A stretch of 6,140 bases of DNA, from positions 1 to 6,140 of the forward strand of contig JAHKKJ010000236.1 of assembly GCA_020027655.1 (NCBI GenBank), in the 5' to 3' direction. Every line of letters begins with the position of its first letter. Position 1 is the stretch's first letter. The notes under the pieces are model-generated. The model was not told the DNA's origin and did no database searches. It was given only the letters and a program-made list of their open reading frames with translations. Positions 1 to 3,830 of the stretch are shown here, piece by piece. The translations under genes were made by a program, and so were the position numbers. The stretch comes from Deltaproteobacteria bacterium. Lineage in GTDB: Bacteria; Desulfobacterota; Binatia; UBA9968.

Positions 1-511
1 TCGGAATGCCGTTCAAAAACAAGACCAGGTCAAGGCTTTGCTCAGTTTTCTGGCTGTAACGAAGCTGGCGAACAGCGGTGAAAAGATTCGCCGCGTGCAA
101 GCGCTGGAGGTCTTCGTTTAACCCGCTCGCGGGCCGGAAGTACGCAAGCTTAAACGAGCAGCCAGAATCTTTGATGCCATTGCGAAAAACGTCCAGCGTT
201 CCGCGCCGTTCAATCTCACCGGAGAGTCGCCTTAAAAATCTTTCCTTGACCTCACTTCCATGATGCTGCTTCAACCGCTCCCAGATTTTAGGCTGCGTGG
301 CGAGGATAAAATCAATAACCATTCCCGGATCGAGGCAAAGCTCTTTGTTGTAGTCATCAGGTTTTCGTCTCTGATACCCGCCCGGCGCATTCTCATACCT
401 GTCCAAAGGCTCAACAGCCAGTCCCTCCCCTCCAAGATAAGCGTCCGGCCCGCCTGCGAGCAAAGTCGCTTCGATGGTTTGCTCCAAACTCTTTTCGGAA
501 ATATCAACCAT
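1..511 (-). CDS. hsdR: Type I restriction enzyme R subunit, N-terminal part (runs off the left edge)
   Basis: HsdR is the ATP-dependent translocase and endonuclease subunit of type I R-M complexes. Only the first 170 codons lie in the window, and the frame is open to the edge. They read as the HSDR_N nuclease domain. The start is followed by EQTIEATLLAGGPDAYLGG; then come VIDFILATQPKIWERLKQHH, a GTLDVFRNGIKD segment, FKLAYFRPASGLNE, and SLDLVLFLNGIP at the edge. Asp161 in that last segment is the likely metal-binding Asp of the PD-(D/E)xK site; the partner E-x-K should lie just outside. The ATG at 511 begins 25 nt after the hicB stop. It has no convincing Shine-Dalgarno, so translation may depend on reinitiation after hicB. 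No promoter is evident directly upstream, so hsdR is probably co-transcribed with the toxin-antitoxin genes. The helicase and C-terminal domains cannot be assessed. Confidence 0.93.
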   Translation of the reverse strand, partial: MVDISEKSLEQTIEATLLAGGPDAYLGGEGLAVEPLDRYENAPGGYQRRKPDDYNKELCLDPGMVIDFILATQPKIWERLKQHHGSEVKERFLRRLSGEIERRGTLDVFRNGIKDSGCSFKLAYFRPASGLNEDLQRLHAANLFTAVRQLRYSQKTEQSLDLVLFLNGIP

Positions 512-536
512 CTGAACTCTGAGAATTTCGTAACTG

Positions 537-758
537 TTAGCGAGCAGCTTGGTAGATGACAGGTCGATAGCGTGGTTTTGGAATCGGCTTTCGCGCCCGG
601 CGCGCTGCTTTGAGCCATGCAGCTTTGGCGACTTCCACCTCTGCCAAAGCTTTTTCTGGAGTATCACCGAAGGCCGAACAAGCCTCGAGATCCGGAATGT
701 CGGCGATGTACCCACCGTCCTCGTCGCTGAAAAAAATGTTGATGTGATAGTCCTTCAT
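537..758 (-). CDS. hicB: HicB family antitoxin (short form)
   Basis: 73 aa. HicB binds and neutralises the HicA mRNA interferase. The sequence has the HicB-like fold signature: MKDYHINIFFSDEDGGYIAD, then IPDLEACSAFGDTPEKALAE, then a helix (VEVAKAAWLKAARR) and a proline-rich tail ending YRPVIYQAAR. It stops after this partial RNase H-like domain and lacks the C-terminal HTH or ribbon-helix-helix DNA-binding domain of longer HicB proteins. It therefore should not repress its own promoter directly. The start overlaps the hicA stop (ATGA) and has a strong AGAGGAGG ribosome-binding site 5 nt upstream, consistent with high antitoxin synthesis. hsdR follows after 25 nt. The family assignment is firm; neutralisation of this particular HicA is inferred from adjacency. 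Confidence 0.92.
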   Translation of the reverse strand: MKDYHINIFFSDEDGGYIADIPDLEACSAFGDTPEKALAEVEVAKAAWLKAARRARKPIPKPRYRPVIYQAAR

Positions 759-1012
759 GAATCCTCCTCTAGGTATAGATTATGCCTTTCCACCAACCTA
801 AGAAACTGGCGGATTTGATAAGGCTTAGCTTCTCCTTTGACTTCCTGCAAGTTCACCAATTCCTGGATATTAGGATGCACGAATATATGATGGCTCCCAG
901 TGACACGGTCGAGCCGAAAACCGAATCCCTCGATCAAGTTTCTGAGATCTGTAAAGGCAACATTCTTTAGAGAGCCCGAGGCGAGTTTCCTAAGCAGTCG
1001 TCTTCGGTTCAT
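755..1012 (-). CDS. hicA: HicA family mRNA interferase toxin
   Basis: 85 aa. HicA toxins have a dsRBD-like fold and cleave mRNA using a conserved histidine. Here that residue is in GSHHIF (His41, with His42 next to it), preceded by the family's FTDLRNLIEGFGFRLDRVTG segment. It is followed by the C-terminal block ELVNLQEVKGEAKPYQIRQF and a final helix. The protein is longer than the roughly 58-residue E. coli HicA because of a basic N-terminal extension (MNRRRLLRKLASGSLK) and an acidic tail. The ATG overlaps the stop of the upstream AbiEi-like gene as ATGA, and a GAGG lies 7 nt upstream. The stop overlaps the hicB start, also as ATGA. Toxin before antitoxin is the usual hicAB order. No catalytic residue appears lost, so the toxin looks functional. 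Confidence 0.92.
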   Translation of the reverse strand: MNRRRLLRKLASGSLKNVAFTDLRNLIEGFGFRLDRVTGSHHIFVHPNIQELVNLQEVKGEAKPYQIRQFLRLVERHNLYLEEDS

Positions 1013-1614
1013 GTCAGCGCCTCAAGGTAAGGTCGCATAACTCGTTCGACGCGACAGAGCTTGGCGAAGCGCCACAGCTCATCCATCCCGCTGCGGTGCT
1101 TCTGTCTGTAATCACGCAGCCCTTCCAGGGCGACATCGAGACCGATCTTATTCCGGTATTTAAAACAATCGGCAACCGTTTTGGCCGGCTTGTAGACTTT
1201 CACCGCGACGCCTTCAATGCGGTGTTGCTCAACACCTTCAGTCAGAGCCTTCCCCGACATGCGCACGAGGCGGAGAGGCTGTCCCCCCGCTCGGGGCGCC
1301 CGCGCTTTCCGGTCGAGAGCGAGCCACACTTCGGAAGGGGCCTGCGTAGTTAGTTTGTGAAATTGAAGAGCGGAGAGCAGGCAAACAACTCCGCGGGGAA
1401 CACGCTTACAAGCCTCAGCCAGGCTATGATGTTCCGTGATCTCGGCATCGGGGAGCTTGTAGAGACCTCTGGCCTCTTTCACCAGAAGGCCCTGCTCATG
1501 GAGCCGCTTTAGATAAGTGCGAGGAATACTCCGACTGGCTAGATCCCGTGGCCGCAGGATTCCGGATTTCCGGACAATATTGAGGATTTGATTGCTCTTT
1601 GAAGTCTTAGGCAT
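1009..1614 (-). CDS. AbiEi-family (type IV TA antitoxin) winged-helix regulator
   Basis: 201 aa from the ATG at 1614. AbiEi proteins are the antitoxin and promoter-binding partners of AbiEii nucleotidyltransferase toxins. The N-terminal winged-helix domain is visible at about residues 8-55 (ILNIVRKSGILRPRDLASR, IPRTYLKRLHEQGLLVK, GLYKLP). The AbiEi C-terminal region follows: HHSLAEACKRVPRGVVCLLS, ALQFHKLTTQAPSEVWLAL, YKPAKTVADCFKYRNKIGLD, and MRPYLEALT at the end. A GTG at 1635 would add 7 residues, but it falls inside the operator-like inverted repeat 1628-1653, so the ATG is preferred. Directly downstream, overlapping by ATGA, is hicA rather than an abiEii gene. No AbiEii is seen anywhere in the window. 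I infer that the protein now serves as repressor of the hicAB-hsdR operon; an independent role in phage defence cannot be excluded. Confidence 0.86.
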   Translation of the reverse strand: MPKTSKSNQILNIVRKSGILRPRDLASRSIPRTYLKRLHEQGLLVKEARGLYKLPDAEITEHHSLAEACKRVPRGVVCLLSALQFHKLTTQAPSEVWLALDRKARAPRAGGQPLRLVRMSGKALTEGVEQHRIEGVAVKVYKPAKTVADCFKYRNKIGLDVALEGLRDYRQKHRSGMDELWRFAKLCRVERVMRPYLEALT

Positions 1615-1627
1615 AGCGTTACCAAAC

Positions 1628-1653
1628 GTCGGCACTTATCAATATAAGCCGAC
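1628..1653. promoter_or_regulatory. Inverted-repeat operator overlapping the predicted start site
   Basis: A 26-bp imperfect palindrome has outer arms GTCGGC and GCCGAC. Its inner arms TTAT and ATAA are separated by ATTG, and one arm carries a 2-nt bulge (GT). It begins immediately after the -10 hexamer and spans about -6 to +20 relative to the predicted start, so a bound protein would block initiation. The AbiEi-like winged-helix protein encoded next is the likeliest ligand (inference). The same sequence could also fold as an RNA hairpin in the 5' leader. Confidence 0.65.
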
Positions 1654-1682
1654 ATTATGTAACACATGCTCTAAGCTGTCAA
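1654..1682 (-). promoter_or_regulatory. Sigma70-type promoter for the abiEi-hicA-hicB-hsdR operon
   Basis: On the minus strand a perfect TTGACA (1682-1677) is followed by a 17-nt spacer and CATAAT (1659-1654, 5 of 6 matches to TATAAT). The predicted transcription start is near 1647, giving a leader of about 33 nt before the ATG at 1614. This is the clearest promoter in the window. Its downstream edge abuts the inverted repeat 1628-1653. Confidence 0.75.
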
Positions 1683-1733
1683 CTCCTCTTCGGACTTTTC
1701 CAGCACTTTGATCTTAGAGTCACGGCGGAACAT
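1671..1733 (-). other. Possible 20-codon ORF or gene tail upstream of the promoter
   Basis: An open frame starting MFRRDSKIKVLEKSEEELTA and ending in TAG lies between the zinc-ribbon gene and the AbiEi operon. The same frame stays open upstream (VAVTYRTAL) into the 3' end of the zinc-ribbon gene. The charged, lysine/glutamate-rich composition looks protein-like, but there is no ribosome-binding site and I recognise no family. It may be the residual C-terminus of a lost gene. Its last codons contain the -35 box of the downstream operon. Confidence 0.2.
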
Positions 1734-1750
1734 TAGGGCAGTCCGATACG

Positions 1751-2080
1751 TTACCGCGACTGCACATCCTTCGCCCGGTCCCAGCGCGAACCTTGCCAGT
1801 GATTAATGGAACCCTTGTCTCTGCAGACGGGACACCACCACATGATGGCATCGGTATCCGGGTCGATATCTGTTTCGATCACACCGGCACAGCGCCTTCG
1901 TCCCGGGCGCCGTCGACACCTCACTGATTTCTTTCCCGGTTCCTCCCAGGGCTCCGTGGTCGCATCAACAACAATCTCCGTAAAGTACTCGACAAGCTTT
2001 CTTGCCGGCCCGGACTTCGGTCCAATCTCTCCCTCATCTGTCAGAAAGTGCGTGAGGTCTGTAACCCAGGTATCTGCCAT
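1751..2080 (-). CDS. Small zinc-ribbon-like hypothetical protein
   Basis: 109 aa, function unknown. The N-terminal half (MADTWVTDLTHFLTDEGEI, GPARKLVEYFTEIVV) looks helical. The C-terminal half holds four cysteines in a C-x8-C-x18-C-x2-C pattern (Cys55, Cys64, Cys83, Cys86) flanked by RCRRRPGRRRC and WWCPVCRDKGSINHWQG, which fits a zinc ribbon. The end, HWQGSRWDRAKD, is tryptophan-rich and basic. I recall similar small stand-alone proteins annotated only as hypothetical. The ATG at 2080 has a poor ribosome-binding site. The gene shares strand with all neighbours but is separated by 194 nt upstream and 136 nt downstream, so it may be its own unit. A nucleic-acid-binding role is possible but unproven. 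Confidence 0.65.
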   Translation of the reverse strand: MADTWVTDLTHFLTDEGEIGPKSGPARKLVEYFTEIVVDATTEPWEEPGKKSVRCRRRPGRRRCAGVIETDIDPDTDAIMWWCPVCRDKGSINHWQGSRWDRAKDVQSR

Positions 2081-2085
2081 TTATT

Positions 2086-2148
2086 TCAGCCCGTTCGAAA
2101 ATATCTCAGCCGCTGTGTCAAAATTCGTTGAATATCTTCACCCATCAT
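2086..2148 (-). other. Short open stretch in the gap upstream of the zinc-ribbon gene
   Basis: Within the 194-base gap a frame beginning MMGEDIQRILTQRLRYFRTG ends in TGA just 5 nt before the zinc-ribbon start. The frame stays open for about 20 codons further upstream (ending STADLAG). A GGCCGGA precedes the ATG closely. It reads like the helical end of a small protein, but I recognise no family and it may be chance. Nothing else is seen in this gap. Confidence 0.2.
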
Positions 2149-2274
2149 TCCGGCCAAGTCTGCGGTTGATGGTGCGAGCCTGCATCCAGGAAGTTCACAA
2201 GTAAAGCCTCCCGCCCCCTTTAAATTGTCTCATTTCCGACATCATCCAACGGTTTCACTGAATCTGGCGCTACG

Positions 2275-2548
2275 TTAGGCAGTTTTCCCGTGCTTTTTAA
2301 GTTCCTGTTCGATCTCTGCCTCTATCTCCTCGAGCGGAAGTCTTCTTATACTCGCTGAACGCTCGTCAAGGAACCGCTGAAAAGCCCGACTTCCTCGCAA
2401 AGCGTCGACTTCCCTCTCGAAGTCGTCAGCTTCAGCGATACAAAATTCCTTGCCATCCGGGGTCACGAGCAATAATGGCTCTCGGCTTGCCATCCCAATA
2501 AACAGTCTCTAGGTCCAACTTCTCTTTCGTTAAATCAATGGTTTTCAT
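2275..2548 (-). pseudogene. Frameshifted small antitoxin-like gene (Phd/YefM-like?)
   Basis: The better start is the ATG at 2548, preceded by AGAGGTG at good spacing. It reads MKTIDLTKEKLDLETVYW and then goes out of frame, meeting a stop within 40 codons. A +1 change of frame near 2493-2515 picks up MASREPLLLVTPDGKEF, then AEADDFEREVDALRGSRAFQ, RFLDERSA and LPLEEIEAEIEQELKKHGKT to the stop at 2275. The joined product of about 90 aa resembles small antitoxin-like proteins with a VTPDGKEF strand and a long acidic C-terminal helix. The Phd/YefM link is from memory and only suggestive. The second frame has its own ATG at 2493 (72 aa) but no ribosome-binding site and a stop just upstream. No toxin follows. 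A sequencing indel would make this an intact gene. Confidence 0.55.
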
Positions 2549-2657
2549 ATCTGCACCTCTTGGTCCCTAATCAAGAAAAGCGATCCTTGACCCTGTTGAC
2601 CTTTCGTAACCCGATGATAGGTTGAAGTTGCCAGGGCATACGGCACGTGGCCAAGTA

Positions 2658-2683
2658 CCAGGTAAGAGGTTGAAACAACCTGG
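2658..2683. repeat. Mutually exclusive nested hairpins
   Basis: AGGTTG-AAA-CAACCT (2667-2681) forms a perfect 6-bp stem with a 3-nt loop. CCAGGT (2658-2663) is also fully complementary to ACCTGG (2678-2683), overlapping the right arm of the first stem. Only one of the two can form at a time. There is no T-tract, so it is not a typical intrinsic terminator. Confidence 0.55.
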
Positions 2684-2685
2684 GG

Positions 2686-2736
2686 CGTCAGGCCTTGTCC
2701 CATAGAGGACCAATTAATAATCGGCCGTCAGGCCGA
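2686..2736. repeat. 9-bp direct repeat with palindromic second copy
   Basis: CGTCAGGCC occurs at 2686-2694 and again at 2726-2734. The second copy is part of a perfect hairpin TCGGCC-GTCA-GGCCGA (2721-2736, 6-bp stem, 4-nt loop). The repeats flank an AT-rich core (CAATTAATAA). Consistent with a small intergenic repeat unit; function unknown. Confidence 0.5.
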
Positions 2737-2906
2737 GCGCCAACCTCCATTGTGCGTATCGACCCTGGCATTTTACTTTGTGAATCCCGCTGCAAAGCCT
2801 TTTCATTGTTCGCTGGCCTCGTACTCTGCGGGGTTCTTAAAATTCCCTTCCAGCAATATTGGACTTTCCCCATTCCCTCCGCTTCGGAGTAAGTCAGTCC
2901 TTACTT

Positions 2907-3305
2907 TCAGGCCCACCTCACCTCAACTTCACGTGAGGATTCTCTAAAGACCACTTCATCGAAGGCGTCGAAAACATCCTTCCTGCCAAGAAGGTTGAAG
3001 CCGATGTTTAATCGGTCCGAAAAGGCGATATCCGCAATCTTCCGCTTGCCGCCTATCTCGATCGGAACCTTCATGATCCTGGCGGGAATGAAGCTCCCAT
3101 CTGCCACCACAAACATCCGCTCTTTTGCGCGGGAGAGGTCAAGGCCGAGCTGGGCTGCAACGCCGATTTTGAAAATGCTATAGAACGCACCGGAGTCAAG
3201 GTAGGCTTCGCTTCGAAGAGAAAGTCCGCGCCATGTCAGGAGTACTGGGATGATTGGCAACCAACGCCTGTAAAGAAGTTTGTAGGGAAAAACTACAGAA
3301 TGCAC
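2907..3305 (-). CDS. Retropepsin-like aspartyl protease domain protein
   Basis: 132 aa. A single-domain retropepsin-like fold, in which such proteins work as homodimers with one catalytic Asp per subunit. The signature is EAYLDSGAFYSIFKIGVAAQ, with the active-site D37-S38-G39-A40. A flap-like segment follows (MFVVADGSFIPARIMKVPIE). The second hydrophobic-Gly motif is near the end: FNLLGRKDVFDAF (Gly107). The start PYK..YRRWLPIIPVLLTWRG matches the usual first strand, so the domain is complete and there is no signal peptide. The GTG at 3305 is supported by GAGGAG 5 nt upstream; it overlaps the end of the DUF5678-like gene by 13 nt, so the two are translationally coupled. Substrate unknown. Proteolytic activity is inferred from the motif only. 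Confidence 0.85.
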   Translation of the reverse strand: MHSVVFPYKLLYRRWLPIIPVLLTWRGLSLRSEAYLDSGAFYSIFKIGVAAQLGLDLSRAKERMFVVADGSFIPARIMKVPIEIGGKRKIADIAFSDRLNIGFNLLGRKDVFDAFDEVVFRESSREVEVRWA

Positions 3306-3541
3306 TCCAACTCCTCACGCCGCGGAATGGGAGTAATTAAAGGAATGTCTTTAGGGTATCGTTTGCGGGCGAGTAAGGAGAGTTTGTTGAGCTGTTCTTC
3401 TGTGCCAACTCCTATCAAATGACCACCGGCAATCACAGCCCACTTCCCTCCGTGGGCTTTAACGAGATCTTGTAGATGTCTCGTGAAATATCCGTCGTTC
3501 GGATCGAAGAAGGTTTGAGCTTTTTTTCTCGGCGATTTCAT
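3293..3541 (-). CDS. DUF5678-like small protein, partner of the retropepsin gene
   Basis: 82 aa, function unknown. The core LQDLVKAHGGKWAVIAGGHL followed by IGVGTEEQLNKLSLLARKRY and PKDIPLITPIPRREELE fits the DUF5678 pattern: G-KWVAI-G--VVG, a helix, then a final strand. The N-terminus (MKSPRKKAQTFFDPNDGYF) is basic then acidic. The ATG at 3541 has a strong AAAGGAG 10 nt upstream, within a small GGAG-AAG-CTCC hairpin. The gene overlaps the retropepsin-like gene by 13 nt. From memory, these two families commonly occur as an adjacent pair in bacteria and archaea, suggesting a joint function, perhaps DUF5678 as substrate, adaptor or inhibitor of the protease (inference). Confidence 0.78.
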   Translation of the reverse strand: MKSPRKKAQTFFDPNDGYFTRHLQDLVKAHGGKWAVIAGGHLIGVGTEEQLNKLSLLARKRYPKDIPLITPIPRREELECIL

Positions 3542-3601
3542 GGTGGAGCTTCTCCTTTGTCAAATTCTATCAGCCTACGGAGGTTTTCACTAGGCGTTGA
3601 A

Positions 3602-3830
3602 TCACGAGCGATAGGATTCCCCGCAGCCCCCGACTTGCCGAGTGCAGAATGCTGAACTTCTCGCCTCTTCCCCTTTTCTGGCCAGCTTTTCGAGCTGTCG
3701 CAAGGTGGGGTGGCTCTCGTCCCGCTCCCACTCCTGCACCTTCGGAAACTTTCGCTGAACAGCGGAAGCCTTCCCAGAGCTGCTCAATTGCCCAACCAAG
3801 AACAGATCTGCTGACTGGTATCCTGGTCAC
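3602..3830 (-). pseudogene. Truncated, frameshifted HTH remnant of an ImmA/IrrE-like gene
   Basis: The GTG at 3830 overlaps the hsdS stop (GTGA) and reads MTRIPVSRSVLGWAIEQ. A +1 shift near 3775-3790 continues as SGKASAVQRKFPKVQEWERD and ESHPTLRQLEKLARK. Joined, this is the N-terminal XRE-like helix-turn-helix found at the start of ImmA/IrrE-family metallopeptidases, with the phrase RKFPK..(E/A)WE......PTL.QLE typical of them. After LARK (about 3675) similarity ends and the frame runs to a stop at 3602. The metallopeptidase domain with HExxH is absent. Such genes are often found downstream of hsdS in type I loci, so this is probably an original operon member reduced to its first 50 or so codons. 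Family identification is from motif recall. Confidence 0.6.

Larger units (their letters stand above)
2549..2906. other. Gene-free, hairpin- and repeat-rich intergenic stretch
   Basis: This 358-base stretch between the retropepsin gene and the antitoxin-like gene contains no recognisable gene. It holds the hairpins and the 9-bp direct repeat listed separately, a CTCCG-CTT-CGGAG hairpin at 2877-2889 without a T-tract, and tandem-like GGTCAA/GGGTCAA words near 2590-2607. Two weak minus-strand ORFs (2688-2873, 61 aa; 2545-2703, 52 aa) overlap each other in different frames. The general look (palindromes plus short open frames in several phases) is that of a dispersed intergenic repeat or a decayed small element. 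I cannot name the family. Confidence 0.5.

Noticed and set aside
271..618. 115-aa minus-strand open frame
   Set aside because: Overlaps hsdR and hicB in another frame; both of those are clearly the coding frames.
1806..2204. 132-aa plus-strand open frame
   Set aside because: Antisense to the zinc-ribbon-like gene, whose cysteine pattern supports the minus strand.
2545..2703. 52-aa minus-strand ORF (starts MGQGLTPQ) whose stop overlaps the antitoxin-like start as ATGA
   Set aside because: The overlap is suggestive, but there is no ribosome-binding site, it lies in the repeat-rich block, and its start region is shared with another open frame. No family recognised.
2688..2873. 61-aa minus-strand ORF (starts MGKVQYCWKGIL)
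   Set aside because: A GGAGGG lies very close to the start, but the product is polar and featureless and is made up of the hairpin and repeat sequences; more likely repeat-derived than a gene.
2877..2889. CTCCG-CTT-CGGAG hairpin after the retropepsin gene as a terminator
   Set aside because: Stem of only 5 bp and no T-tract on either strand.
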